From: Ziziphus jujuba
Taxonomy: Eukaryota; Streptophyta; Magnoliopsida; Rosales; Rhamnaceae
Length of the DNA stretch: 64,000 nucleotides
Direction of reading: 5' to 3'
Assembly (NCBI RefSeq): GCF_031755915.1
Contig: NC_083379.1
Location: forward strand, 3,111,501 to 3,175,500
Shown here: piece by piece, positions 16,058 through 29,007 of the stretch
How positions within the stretch are numbered: the stretch's first letter is position 1
How the letters are laid out: each line of letters starts with the position of its first letter
Translations under genes and position numbers: made by a program
Notes under the pieces: generated by a model
Told to the model about the DNA's origin: nothing
Database searches by the model: none
The model's input: the letters and a program-made list of their open reading frames with translations, nothing else

Positions 16058-17672
16058 TTTTGTGTTCTTACTCTAAGGTCAAATCAGCAATTGCACCGAT
16101 CAAAACAGTCAAATTTATTTTGTGTTAAAGATTGATAATGGATGCACAGTCCCAAAAAAAAAAAGCAAGAATGAAAAGAATACAGATTAGATCTCAAAAG
16201 CGCCAAAGATCACATTGTACATATGATGATTAGTTTATTTTTCATTATTTCTTTATTAATCCAATCTTTAAATTCTTGGAAGCTTTTGTTAAATAGATAT
16301 AAATATATATATATATATATATATTTTATTATATACTTTGTAATTTTATATTTAGACTATTATTTTGTATTTTAAATGTTCATCATTATTCTTATTATTA
16401 GAATTTATTATGTAACATAAATAATTAGTCAAAAAATTGAGAATACAATTTAGTAGAAAAATAGAAGAAATGCTTGGAGCATGGCTTTAGCTTTATAGTA
16501 TATTCTAAAATTATATTTGTAAAATATTTTTGTAAAAAGGGCAAATAAATTTGTAATTTTTTTTTTCTTTTAAGGAAGACTATGTTATGCAAATACAAAA
16601 AGAATATACATGTTGTATACAATGATTTACAATTTCTCTTTGTAACATGCTCATAGTAACTATATTTGGTCAACATACAGAAAATATACCGTCTCAAACA
16701 AGAGCATTAGATGGTTGTTTTGTTTCACCAAACACAAAGGCTATTTGTCAAAGTCAAGATTTGTTAAGAAGCTCACAAAGTTGCTCAAGAACCCTTTTTG
16801 AGTGATGCCACATATGGTATGATTATTTATTTATTTATTTAATTTACATTTTAGCAGTTTCAAAAGATAAAGATTTACTAATAGAAAATATCAATTTTGT
16901 GGCACTTTTGCAAAGAGAAGGAGGGCATTGCACATTTGTCAATAATACCAACTTCTCTCAAGGGAGTTTTGGATATGATAAATGCAACAAAGCATCTACA
17001 CCATTAAATGCACTATCTTTTGGGAAGCACATAATAATAATGGATCTACCGTTGAAGGTTTTAATGCAATGTCAAATACTTCTTCAGATAAATATGTTTC
17101 TCAAGGTTTTTCAGAAAACACATGCAACTTAAATAATGGTACGGCGCTTTATAAAAAAAAAAAATTCAGTTATTTAAATTAATACTATTAATTTACTTTT
17201 TTAGTTAAATCCATAATTATTGTTCCAGAAGTGATCATGGAAATAGATTTGCCAGTACATAATTTTCAATCAAATATTATTGGTGTATTCTAACCTTTTA
17301 AAGTACATTAGTTAATTATTTTAATTTTTTTAATTTAAAACTATATGATTATTTATTTAGTCTCATTAGTTTGCTATGTTGTAGGTAATGAAAATCCTAT
17401 CAATTCTGATTTCACAAGGAGTGGTGATTGCGGATATGATGGTACAATTATTGTTATACAGAATTCCAATTGTCATAAGCAAATGTACTATTATAATTTG
17501 ATTATTTACTAATTGTTTTATCTTTTTTTCGGGGATGAAGTGGAATGCGGTGACTTCTCAACTATGGGTATATTTTTAGGATTTTATTGTTTTTATTTCA
17601 AAATTGCTTATATTGCTTATATTGCTTATATGTGAATTTTAATAGTATTCACCCTTTATGAATTTAATGCAG

Positions 17673-18710
17673 ACTATTAGGATATCGGAGATCCTTGCAA
17701 TAAATGTGAATTTTGTGGTGCATTATTTTGGTATGATGAAAGGGTTAGAAAGGATTACAATTCATCAAAACCAAAATTCTGTTTGTGTTGTATGCAAGGG
17801 AACGTAGAGCTTCCAATGATGCAAGACCCTCCTTAAATTCTTAAGTATCTACTTTATGGTGCAGACGACAAAAGCAAGCATTTCCTTGAAAATATTCGGC
17901 ATACAACAGCATTTTTTCTTTTACATCCATGGGAGGAAAGATCTATTCAAGTGTAAATCGTGGATGAGGGCCTCCTGTATTTAGGTTACATGGTTAAAAT
18001 TACCATAAGATTGGAATTTTATTGCCGCCAAAAGGTTCACTGCCAAAGTTTGCGCAATTGTATATTTATGACACTAAAAATGAAATATCAAATAGAATAC
18101 AAGCTGTCAGGTAATCAGTGTTTTCCGAAATTTTTGTTTTGCATACTAATATATATAACTACTTATGCTAACAATGATTGTTATTTTTATATATGTATCA
18201 GCCAAAATTTCGACATCAAAAAACTGCACACTGAGATTGTTCATGACTTGAAGATGATGCTTGATGAGCATAATGTTTTAGTTAAGTCATTTAGAATGGT
18301 AAGGGATACAATTCGACAACATGGCTCCTCAAATTTGAAGTTCAGACTCATTGCAAGGAGAGAAGGAAACGGAAGGATGTACAATTTACCAACTATAGCA
18401 GAAGTTGCAACTTTGGTAGTTGGCGACTTTGAAACATCTCCGGCTGATAGAGACATTATAGTTGAAACTCAAACTGAAGAGTTGAAACGGATCAACGAAT
18501 TAAACGCTTCATATCTTGGACCTCAATTACCCTTTGGTTTTTCCATATGGCCAGGATGGATATCGAGAGGATGTTCCACTAAAGCAGTCAAACACAAAAT
18601 CATCTGCTAGAAGGAAATGGTTAAGCATGAGAGAATTCTTTGTCTATAGATTGCAAGAAAGAGATAATGAGTCCCCAAATATTTTATTCTTAAAAAGATT
18701 GTTCCAATAA
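17673..18710 (+). pseudogene. Helitron A N-terminal (Helitron_like_N) coding region
   Basis: Pieces read DIGDPCNKCEFCGALFWYDERV, the zinc-binding start of plant Helitron proteins, then SKHFLENIR, EIVHDLKMMLDEHNVLVKSFRMVRD and YGQDGY ... REFFVYRLQERDNE. The region is split by a TAG at 17678-17680 (expected Trp of DYWDIGDP), a one-base loss after FLENIR, a frameshift around 17960-18100 and a short intron-like stretch near 18110-18200. Homology to Helitron replication proteins is clear from memory of the family. It cannot encode a functional protein. Confidence 0.82.
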
Positions 18711-19168
18711 TTTTTAGTTGATGCATATACGATGGTTGAATCATCGCGTCTATCATATATACGTACCATAAAAAAGAATTGAGATACGAAATGTATAGAG
18801 GTTTGGCGGAAGCAATTTTAAGAGGAGAAACAGATGTTTCTTCACAAAGAAAACGTGTTAAATTGCCTTCTTCTTTTTATCACACTTACATGTAGTCCAA
18901 AATGGCCAGAGGTTGTTCGTTTTGTAGAAAGTAGAGGTTTAAAACCTGAAGACCGGCTAGATATACTTTGTAAGTATTCAAAGTCAAGCAAGATCAGTTG
19001 GTAAAAGATCTTAGACAAAACAAGATATTTGGAAAAGTCAAAGCACGTAATTTTTCATATTTATTTCATGAATGTTTTTTTATAAATTGCATCCTTTAAA
19101 TAATATTATTTAACTAATATAAATATAATCTTACAACAATATATATATATATATATAATTGATGATAT

Positions 19169-21110
19169 ATGTTTGCTATCATAATTTTAATATTAAAATA
19201 CGTTGCTCCAATAATATACACCGTTGAGTTCCAAAAACATGGATTGCCACATGCACATACACTGCTTTTTTTATATCAAGAAGACAAATGTCCAACAGGT
19301 GAAGATATTGATAAGATCATTTCAGTCGAAATTCCCGATGAAGCAAATGATCCAGAATACTATGTTGTAATTAAAAATTTGATGATGCATGGCCATGCGG
19401 CAGCTTAAGAAAAAATTCTCCATGTATAATGGATGGAAGATGTACAAAATATTTCCCCAAAAGGTATGTTTATTGCACTACAATTGATGAAGATGGATAT
19501 CCAATTTATAGAAGGAGAGACAACGGAAGAAAAATTGAAAAGAATGGAATTGCCTTGGATAATAGATATGTCGTTCCGCATAATCGTTACTTACTTTTGA
19601 AGTATGGTGCTCATATGAATGTTGAGTGGTGTAATCAGTCAAGATGTATTAAGTATCTTTTTAAATATGTCAATAAAAGACATGATTGGGTCACCGCAAC
19701 TTTTTATGGAAGCGTGATACGAACCTAGGACGACCTGCTCCTAAACCCGTATTATATTAGCTCGGATCTTTAATTAAGTTCAAGTTCTAATGGAATGGAC
19801 CTCAACCCCTAACCAACCTGTGGTTAGAAACCTTGGAATAATGTAGACGCCACAATAGGGGATGGAAAACCTATTGATAAGTCAAGCTAAAACAACCAAT
19901 TCTCTAATGGTGTTTTAGGTGTTCTCAAAGAACAAAGAGATAATTAATCTCACAAGTATTTTCTTAATCAAATCAAAGTTTAAAGTTATCTTATTAATGA
20001 AAAATAAGCCTTTAAATAGGCTTTGAAAGAAACAAAATAAACCCTAAAAACCCTAGGAAAAACCGGCCACTCAATGAAGAATTCTACCTTGGCCGAAACT
20101 TTCCTTTTCCTAATCTAATTTGGATTAATTAATTCCTTTATTTTGAATTAGGAATTAATTAATTTACAAAGAAAATAATAAAATAATAACTTTCCTAATC
20201 TTATTTGTCCAGAAAATAAATAAATAGAAACTAAAAATAATGGTAGTTTCCTAAAATAAAAAGTAGAATAAAATTAGGAAACTAAAATACTAACTTTTTG
20301 ACTACATTGACTTTGACCAATTCTTTGACCCAAGTGACCTCCAAATCAGCTTCAATATGCTTTGTAGGATGCCAAATAAGCTTATTGTGAAGTTCCCCAC
20401 GTTGCCCTTGCTTGGAAGTAAGAGAAAAGGCTAATACAGTAAAATACAGTAAAGCCCGCGAAGAATACAGCAAATCCGGCCTTTCCTTCTCCTTGTGCGC
20501 AAACCTCCTTGTTGGTCGGCTTTGAAGCTGCTTTGGCTAGTTTCTATGACTCATCCTCCATATAAATTAAACCCATAAAGATGGGGTTCCAATTCATACA
20601 ACCCGGCCTCTTTATTGTTACCAAAAACGTCACCCGACCCCGTTTTGGCTTCTATTGCTTGTATGAGTAAAACAGGCCTTTGTTCTTTAGATATGGTCAA
20701 CCCCTCTTGACTATGACTTATTCCTTGTATGAAGACAGCAAGATTGTCCTTGAACTTCTTGGCTTGGGCCCTAGTGATCAGCCCCACCTTCATTTGTAAT
20801 GGGTCAGCACCCGAGCGGGTTGTTGGTCGAGCTGTCTCGGGTGGATTCGCATCAAAGCGCTAATGATAGTAATGTGCATGGTCACATAGATGAAATAATA
20901 TGTACTATGATTGCAGGTATATTTCACCATGCGAGGCAGATTGGAGAATTTTTGGTTTTGATATTCATTATAGAGATCCTGCGGTTGAGCGATTGAATTT
21001 CCATCTTCCCAATGAGAAAAACATAATATTTCTAGACACTGATTCGATTGATGCTATCATAAATCGAAATACCGTGAGCAAATTGATGTTTTCAGCTTTG
21101 ATGATGTAAA
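19169..21110 (+). pseudogene. Helitron A Rep (HUH endonuclease) domain, split by an LTR
   Basis: VEFQKHGLPHAHTLLFL carries the two-histidine HUH signature (HGLPHAH) of rolling-circle Rep proteins. After a stop the frame resumes with DGRCTKYFPKRY and then CIKYLFKYVNKRHD, the block holding the catalytic tyrosines. The gene is broken at 19714/20855 by the LTR insertion and resumes with SNDSNVHGHIDEI and, after a shift, MYYDCRYISPCEADWRIF and IHYRDPAVERL. This is the DNA-nicking part of the Helitron transposase. It has multiple frameshifts and is non-functional. Confidence 0.88.
19715..20854. mobile_element. 1,140-bp LTR (solo) inserted in the Helitron Rep gene
   Basis: The element starts TGATACGAACC and ends GGATTCGCATCA. 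The termini are TG...CA with a short inverted repeat (TGATACGAA / TTCGCATCA), and it is flanked by a 5-bp direct repeat AAGCG (19710-19714 and 20855-20859). Helitron coding sequence continues across once it is removed. No primer-binding site, gag or pol sequence is visible, so a solo LTR is the simplest reading. A TATA-like TTTAAATAGG occurs near 20014, in plus orientation. It is a different family from the 2.8-kb LTRs. Confidence 0.82.
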
Positions 21111-21120
21111 TAAAAAATAT

Positions 21121-24100
21121 GTTGAAGCGAGGGAGTTGACTTATGCAGAGTTTCCTACTAGATTTGTATGGAAGAGTTCAGAAAGGGAGTGGCATCCAAG
21201 GAAGCGTGGATTTGCAATTGGATGAATGTTTTTTGTGCCTCCAAGATGCGGTGACATGTACTATTTGAGAATACTTCTTAACATAGTTCGGGGATCAAGA
21301 AATTTTGAAGAAATAGTGAATATAAATGGCATTCAATATAATTCTTTGAGAGATGCTTACTATGCACTTGGTTTGTTAGATGATGATAAAGAATATTTTG
21401 ATGGTATAGCTGAAGCAAGCCATTGAGGATCTGCATATTATTTGAGAAATCTATTTGCAACTTTGTTGCTGTCAGATTCGTTAACGAGGCCTGAATTTGT
21501 TTGGGAACAAAGTTGGCGGTATCTATCAGATGATATACTCTACAGACAATGCAACATGCTCCATCATCAAGGTTTTATATGTTCTTTAATGTTTTTATTT
21601 ACATAATAATAATGATTAGTATAATTTAATTGTTTATTTATTCTACTTGACAGATTTGCATCTAACTAACGAAGAGATAAAAAATTACACTTTTCTAGAG
21701 ATTGAGAAGATCTTACGGAGCAGTGGAAAAAGTCTTCGTATTTTCCAATGATGCATTTCCTTGGTACCATTGATGTTTCTTGCTGCCAAAATAGGCTTAT
21801 ACAGGACGAGCTGCGTTATGATAGAATTGCTTTGGCTGAAGACCATAATAAGTTTGTATCAAATCTCACAGTTGAATAAAAAAGTGTTTATGAAACAATT
21901 ATGGGTGCTGTTGAAGGTATCAAATCTGGTATATTCTTTGTGTATGGATATAGAGGTACTGGGAAAACTTTTATCTAGAAAACTCTATCAGTAGCATTGA
22001 TATCAAAGGGAAAAATTGTGTTGACTGTAGCATCGAGTGGTATAGCATTTCTTTTTCTAACAGGAGGTAGGACAGCACATTCAAGGTTTGCTATACCTCT
22101 TGCTCCAAATGAAGATTCAACTTGCAACATTAAACAAGGTAGTCCACTTGCTGAGTTGATTGTCAAAACCGAACTTATCATTTGGTGTAACACCCCGTCC
22201 CAAAGTACAACGGAAATTTTCCAACTTTGACCGAGGTTGACCGTTGACCGAAGGGGTCAAACGTTGACTTTTTGACTCGGATGGAATTCTAGGATGAATG
22301 AGGTACCGTTACGAAGTACACATTGGCACGAGTTTGTAGACTAGTAGTGCGTCGAAAACGGAGCTACGGTTTGAAAGTTATGGGGAAAACAAGTCGGGAT
22401 TCAAACTGTCGAAAAGGTGCCTAGAGTTGACTTTTTATGGTTGTAGAATTTTGTTTTGACTTTCACGTGGTTGTAAAGTACTCGTCGATATGAGTTCCTA
22501 GACTAGCGGCACTCTTAAATTGGACATCTAGTTAAAAAGTTATGGACGTGTGAAGTTTCCGACTACCGTAATATTTTAATATTTTTGAATCGGTGAACAG
22601 TGAAATGCCACGTGTCGACGTCTGAGAGGTCCACGTGGGTGAACAGTGTCACCCATGGTGGCTTTTATTTTGGCAAAATGGTGGGTGGCCACATGTGCCA
22701 GCCACCCCTCACCACCTCCTCAATTCCGACCGACCACCCAAATTTCACGGCCAACAGGCCGGCGACGGCCATTTTTCCCCTCCACCACCGGCCACCCCAA
22801 GCCACACACGGCGGCCACCGATGAAGCCCAGTTCCCAGCGACCCCGAACTCCAAGTTTCCCGGCCAGACGCCACCGGATGCGCCCAGATCGGGCCGGTGA
22901 AGTCGGCAGCGGCGGGTTAAGTTTTTCCGGCGATTCTCGCCGTTTTCGGCCAACCCAGCTCACTCCATACCTCTATCCCACCATTTTCGACCCTTCTGAG
23001 TCCATTTCAGGGGCTAGGTTGCCTAAAATCCCCACCGTTTGAGAGATCCCTCAAGTTTAAATTCGGCCAAAGCTTTCCGGCCAAATTCCGGCCACCGCCG
23101 GTTGAATTGAGCTCAATGGAGGTCGGTAATGTGATCCTTATCTCACAAGCTTTCCATAGACTTATAATTTGTCAATTTTGGTTAACGTTTGTGTTTAACC
23201 CCCGGGTACCGAATATTATTTACCCGAATAAAATATTAATTTATTTGACTGTGTGTGAATTATTGTTCTAGGAGCACGTGTGTGTCGTAGAATTGATCCG
23301 ATGGAGGATCTTAGGTTAATTGCGTGCTCCAGGTGAGTGACCCACCTTGAAAACTATTTTGGGGTAATTAATTATATTTATTTGGTGTTAAATTGATATC
23401 TGGAATTACGCTTATATGGTGGAAATTTAATTATAATTGTGGAAAAATATTATTTTATAAGTACGTATATGTTTATTTGTGCCAAACGGAATTTTGGGTT
23501 ATTAAGAAATCCCCAATTTTTATTATTGTGATTTAATTGTATTTATTACACATGAGCAAAGTATTTTCATTAATTAATTGTGTTTGGATTTTTATATTAT
23601 TTGTTTTGGGCACAATTGGTTTAAATATTTTAAGGAAAATATTTGTTTGGATTGGTGGTTTTAAATATGATAATTATGCCCGTGGAATATTATTTGATGG
23701 ACTTTGTGCTACGAGAAAAATTATTTGTATATCGTTATCGATGGTTTCGTACCGGAAATGTTAAAGGAAAATGTGGGATGGTGAATTTGAAAACTGGTAT
23801 ATTTCCCACGGTGATTTTTGGAAAATCGGTACGGTAATAATTAATTTAATAGTTGGTTTTAGACGCACTCATACAGTATTGGTGTTCTGGTTGTATATGT
23901 GGATTAGCGCGCAAGTTATTATGTCTCCCGTGAGTTGCCATTGGATCGAGGGCAGGCAAGTCTTATATATTGCGCATCAGCTGTCCCCCTCCGTGGCCGG
24001 GATGACGGTTTCAGCAGCGGCGCTGTCGGGACGCCGAAGCACCGTATGCAAGTTTCTCTCTTTAACCTCCTCACCAGTCGGTGCTCGGGACGCTGGATAT

Positions 24101-25599
24101 CGGAGGGCATCACTGGTATATGGTGTGGTGCGTCAAGTATAAAATTTCGGATAGAAATTTCAAACCCTAAAGTGTTCAAAAATTATTTATTATATTTTAT
24201 TACATTTTATTTATATTTGGGTTATTTAATTATTATTTATTAAATTAATTGATCTCTTGGTTTTCGGAAAATACAAATAACGGGTTTTGTGAAAATGTTT
24301 TAAAAGGGAAACATTTCCAACGGAGTGAATAGTGAGGGTTTTGAGAGAAAATATTACTTTCAAATGTTTATCATTTATTTATTTATTTAATTGTTGGTAT
24401 TGAGTAATTAAATTCCTTTTATTGTTATATTATTAATATTAAAAGTGTACAGTAGATAAGGTCACTCACTGAGATGATTAGCATCTCATATTTTTAAATG
24501 TCGTTCCCCTAGGTCCAGGTTGGGAGACGTTGATCGTCCGGAGAGAGCCCGACGTCTCAGTTGAGTGCCGAAAGTCCAAGAAGTATTTCTTCCCTTTTTC
24601 CTCTTCATCTTGTATTACTTCTTTATCTGTCATCGTATTAATTTCATATTTATTTGTATAATGCTCTGCATATTGTATTGGACATTTATTATTAATTATG
24701 CACTGATTACTGTTATTCATTTGTAGTGCTGTAAAGTTGTGGAATCAAATTGTAGTAACGTGGGAGGAATAAGGAGATGTTTACAGAAGTGTGTTTTCAG
24801 TGCAGGAAATTTTTGGTTAGTCCTACCCTTAGGGGAGGTGCTGCCGGATTTTCCGTTGGAAGGTTCGGTGGTATTTCCCTGGGATCAGGGCTTGTCTAGG
24901 GTTCCGGTGAGGAATTTTAGATGGGCCCTGACATTTGGGATGAAGCACCTATGATGAATAGATATTTTTTTGAAGTGTTGGACAGGACTATGAGGGATAT
25001 TTTAAGATTTAGCAATCCACTAAGTTTGGAGCAATCTTTCGGAGGTAAAACGGTTGTGTTTGGAGGAGATTTCAGACAAATTTGCCTGTTATCCCAAAAA
25101 GAAGTAGGCAAGACATTGTTCTTGCAACTTTAAACTCATCATATTTGTGGAAATATTGTAAAGTTTTGAAGTTGACAAAGAACATGAGACTTCAAAGTAT
25201 TGACTCGGACATTGACAAGGATGAATTGAAGGCTTTTTCAGAATGGATATCAAGTAGTGGAGATGGAACAACTGGCGGTCTGAATGATGGTCATGCAATG
25301 ATTGATATACCTGATGATCTTTTGATAAAGGATACAGAAGATTCAGCTGCATCTATTGTAAATAGCACGTATCCTTTAGGAAGCAATGCCGGGGTTTAAA
25401 GTTTTTATTCCAAAAATGACTTTAACTTCATCGGACCCAAGGTTGCCTTTTAAGTTTAAAATAAGACAATATCCTTTGGTTGTATCACATGCTATGACTA
25501 TTAATAAGAGCCAAGGTCAACCTTTTTCGCATGTCAAAGTTTTTCCTAAAAAACCAGTTTTCAGTCATGGACAGTTATATGTTGTAGTCTCCAGAGTTA
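21121..25599 (+). pseudogene. Helitron A PIF1-like helicase, split by a solo LTR
   Basis: Coding blocks in order: FPTRFVWKSSEREWHPRKRG, MFFVPPRCGDMYYLRILLNI, ALGLLDDDKEYFDGI, a possible short intron at 21573-21652, Walker A GYRGTGKTF near 21946-21972, VLTVASSGIA, GRTAHSRF, then Walker B split by the LTR (IIW at 22178-22185, DEAP resuming at 24939), GGDFRQ and LTKNMRLQ. Stops occur at 21223-21225 (expected Arg) and 21424-21426 (expected Trp of ASHWGSA), and frames shift near 21880 and 25080. The helicase would unwind DNA during rolling-circle transposition. The end FKIRQYPLVVSHAMTINKSQGQ and VSRV (motif V/VI region) is retained after the internal deletion. Confidence 0.87.
22186..24932 (+). 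mobile_element. solo LTR no. 1 of a ~2.8-kb LTR family
   Basis: It starts TGTAACACCCCGTCCC and ends GGGCCCTGACA, flanked by a 5-bp target duplication TTTGG (22181-22185 and 24933-24937). The intact target is visible in Helitron B at about 27760, so the insertion is precise. There are no internal retrotransposon genes, hence a solo LTR left by LTR-LTR recombination. The TGTAACACCCC start is typical of some plant Ty3/gypsy chromoviruses. That lineage call is inference. The GC-rich C/T block at 22.68-22.98 kb gives long spurious reading frames. Confidence 0.92.
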
Positions 25600-27187
25600 T
25601 TTTGTGTTCTTACTCTAAGGTCAAATCAATAATTGCACCGATCAAAACAGTCAAATTTATTTTGTGTTAAAGATTGATAATGGATGCACAGTCCAAAAAA
25701 GAAGCAAGAATGAAAAGAATATAGATCAGATCTCAAAAGCGCCAAAGATCACATTGTACATATGATGGTTAGTTTTTTTTTTCATTATTTTTTTATTAAT
25801 CCAATCTTTAAATTCTTGGAAGCTTTTGTTAAATAGATATACATATATATATATATATATTTATTTATTTATTTATTATATACTTTGTAATTTTATATTT
25901 AGACTATTATTTTGTATTTTAAATATACATCATTATTATTATTATTAGAATTTATTATGTAACATAAATAATTAGTCAAAAAAATGAGAATACAATTTAG
26001 TAGAAAAATAGAAGAAATGCTTGGAGCATGGCTTTAGCTTTATAGTATATTCCAAAATTATATTTATCAAACACTTTTGTAAAAAGGACAAATAAATTTG
26101 TAATTTTTTTTTTCTTTTAAGGAAGACTATGTTATGCAAATACAAAAAGAATATACATGTTGTATACAATGATTTACAATTTCTCCTTGTAACATGCTCA
26201 TAGTAACTATATTTGGACAACATACAGAAAATATACCATCTCAAACAAGAGCATAAGATGGTCGTTTTGTTTCACCAAACACAAAGGCTATTTGTCAAAG
26301 TCAAGATTTGTTAAGAAGCTCACAAAGTTGCCCAAGAACCCCTTTAAGTGATGTCACATATGGTATATTTATTTATTTAATTTACATTTTAGCAGTTTCA
26401 AAAGATAAAGATTTACTAATAGAAAATATCAATTTTGTGGCACTTTTGCAAAGAGAAGGAGGGCATTGCACATTTGTCAATAATACCAACTTCTCTCAAG
26501 GGAGTTTTGGATATGATAAATGCAACAAAGCATCTACACCATTAAATGCACTATCTTCTGGGAAGCACATAATAATAATGGATACCGTTGAAGGTTTTAC
26601 TGCAATGTCAAATACTTCTTTAGATAAACATGTTTCTAAAGGTTTTTCAAAAAACGCATGCAACTTAAATAATGGTACGGTGCTTTATGAAAAAAAAATT
26701 CGGTTATTTAAATTAATACTATTAATTGACTTTTTTAGTCAAATCCATAATTATTGTTTCAGAAGTGATCGTGGAAATAGATTTGCCAGTACATAATATT
26801 CAATCGAATATTATTGGTGTATTATAACCTTTTAAAGTACATTAGTTACTTATTTTAATTTTTTTAATTTAAAACTATATGATTATTTATTTAGTCTCAT
26901 TAGTTTGCTATGTTGTAGGTAATGAAAATCCTATAAATTCTGATGTCACAAGGAGTGGTGATTGCAAATATGATGGTACAATTATTATTATACAGAATTC
27001 CAATTGTCATAAGCAAATGTACTATTATAATTTGATTACTTACTAATTGTTGTACCTTTTTTTAGGGGATGAAGTGGAATGCGGTGACTTCTCAACTATG
27101 GGTATGTTTTTAGGATTTTATTGTTTTTATTTCAAAATTGCTTATATGTGAATTTTAATAGTATTTACCCTTTATGAATTTAATGCA

Positions 27188-27474
27188 GACCATTGAGATA
27201 TCGGAGATCCTTGCAATAAATGTGAATTTTGTGGTGCATTATTTTGGTATGATGAAAGAGTTAGAAAGGATTACAATTCATCAAAATCAAAATTCTCTTT
27301 GTGTTGTATGCAAGGGAAAGGGGAGCTTCCAATGTTGCAAGACCCTCCTTAAATTCTTAAGTATCAACTTTATGGTGCAGACGACAAAAGCAAGCATTTT
27401 CTTGAAAATATTCGGTCATACAACAGCATGTTTTCTCTTACATCCATGGGAGGAAAGATCGATTCGAGTGTAAA
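27188..27474 (+). pseudogene. Helitron B N-terminal coding remnant
   Basis: It reads DIGDPCNKCEFCGALFW, SKHFLENIRSYNSMFSL and SMGGKIDSSVNHG, in better frame than the same region of Helitron A. A TGA at 27194-27196 replaces the Trp of DYWDIGDP, at the same codon where Helitron A has TAG. It is truncated by the internal deletion junction and joined out of frame to the helicase. Confidence 0.8.
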
Positions 27475-28800
27475 TCATGGGTGCTGTTGAAGGTGTCAAA
27501 TTTGGTATATTCTTTGTGTATGGATATAGAGGTACTAGGAAAAATTTTATCTAGAAAACTCTATCAGCAGCATTGAGATCGAAGGGGAAAATTGTGTTGA
27601 CTGTAGCATCGAGTGGTATAGCATCTCCTCTTCTGCCAGCAGGTAGGACAGCACATTCAAGGTTTGCTATGCCTCTTGCTCTAAATGAAGATTCAACTTG
27701 CAACATTAAGGAAGGTAGTCCACTTGCTGAGTTAATTGTCAAAACCGAACTTATCATTTGGGGTGAAGCACCTATGATGAATAGATATTATTTTGAAGCG
27801 TTGGATAGGACTATGAGAGATATTTTAAGATTTAGCAATCTAATAAGTTTGGAGCAACCTTTTGTAGGTAATACTGTTGTGTTTGGAGGAGCTTTCAAAC
27901 AAATTTTGCCTGTTATCCCAAAAGGAAGTAGGCAAGACATTAGTCTCCCAACTTTAAACTCATCATATTCGTGAAAATATTGTAAGGTTTTGAAGTTGAC
28001 AAAGAACATGAGACTTCAAAGTATTGACTCGGACATTGACAAGGATGAATTGAAGGCTTTTTCAGAATGGATATCAAGTAGTGGAGATGGAATAATTGGC
28101 AGTCCGAATGATGGTCATGCAATGATTGATATACCTGATGATCTTTTGATAAAGGATACAGATGATTCAGCTGCATCTATTATAAATAGCACGTATCATT
28201 CTTTCTCAGAGAATATTAATGACCCATCATATTTGCAAGAAAGAGCCATACTTGCTCCAACCCTTGACATTGTTGAATCCATAAATGACTACGTGAGTTC
28301 CTTAATCGAACTGAGGAAAATACATATTTATGTTCTGATGCAACTTGTAGATTTGATTCGAACATTGATCTTATAGGAGATCTTCAAACACCTGAATTTT
28401 TGAATGCTATAAAATGCTCCGGGATACCTAATCATCAGTTGAAATTGAAGGTCGATGTCCCTGTTATGCTATTAAGAAGTGTCGATCATTCTTTGAGGTT
28501 GTGTAATGGGACTAGATTGGTCATTACAAGGCTTGGCAATCATGTTCTCGAAGTGAAAAGTTATTTTAGGAAGCAATGCTGAGGTTTAAAGTTTTTATTT
28601 CAAAAATGACTTTAACTCCATCGGATGCAAGGTTTCCTTTTAAGTTTAAAAGAAGACAATATCCTTTGGTTGTATCACATGTTATGACTATTAATAAGAG
28701 CCAAGGTTGACCTCTTTTGCATCTCGAACTTTTTCTTAAAAGACCAGTTTTCAGTCATGGACAGTTATATGTTGTAGTCTCCAGAGTTACAACTAGAAAA
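27475..28800 (+). pseudogene. Helitron B PIF1-like helicase remnant
   Basis: It reads FFVYGYRGTRKNF (Walker A with GKT changed to RKN), VLTVASSGIA, GRTAHSRF, IIWGEAP (Walker B Asp changed to Gly), GGAFKQ (from GGDFRQ), LTKNMRLQS, AILAPTLDIVESIND, VMLLRSVDHSLRLCNGTRL and the KSQG block near 28696. It is longer than copy A at its C-terminal end, but both nucleotide-binding motifs are lost and there are several stops. Confidence 0.86.
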
Positions 28801-29007
28801 TGATTGAAGATATTAATTTGTGATAAAGATGGAAAACCTACCAATTCAACCACTAATGTGGTCTTTGAAAAAGTTTTTGAAAATTTAAATTAATTATGTT
28901 GAATTGAAAATTTTAGTTTAATATTATTTTTATGATACTTTATATATGATTTGATTATAATTCATTTTTACATTTACTATCAAAATAATATATAACAATT
29001 GTATATA

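Larger units (their letters stand above)
16058..25599 (+). mobile_element. Helitron A (decayed), interrupted by two LTR insertions
   Basis: Autonomous-type Helitron sequence: zinc-finger N-terminal region, Rep with HUH motif and PIF1-like helicase, all on the plus strand and all with stops or frameshifts. The left limit given is the start of sequence shared with Helitron B. The true 5' TC terminus was not recognised and may lie further left. The 3' part is truncated at 25599, where it joins the 5' part of Helitron B. It contains a 1,140-bp LTR (19715-20854) and a 2,747-bp solo LTR (22186-24932). A deletion of about 370 bp after 25376, relative to Helitron B, removes helicase motifs. Confidence 0.85.

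Noticed and set aside
16425..16697. 90-codon minus-strand frame, also at 25972-26244
   Set aside because: Conserved between copies only because the Helitron 5' region is duplicated. AT-rich, with no protein features.
22600..23042. Overlapping Pro-rich frames (74-135 codons) on both strands
   Set aside because: They lie inside solo LTR 1 in a GC-rich C/T block where all frames are open. No domain, and equivalent regions differ between LTR copies.
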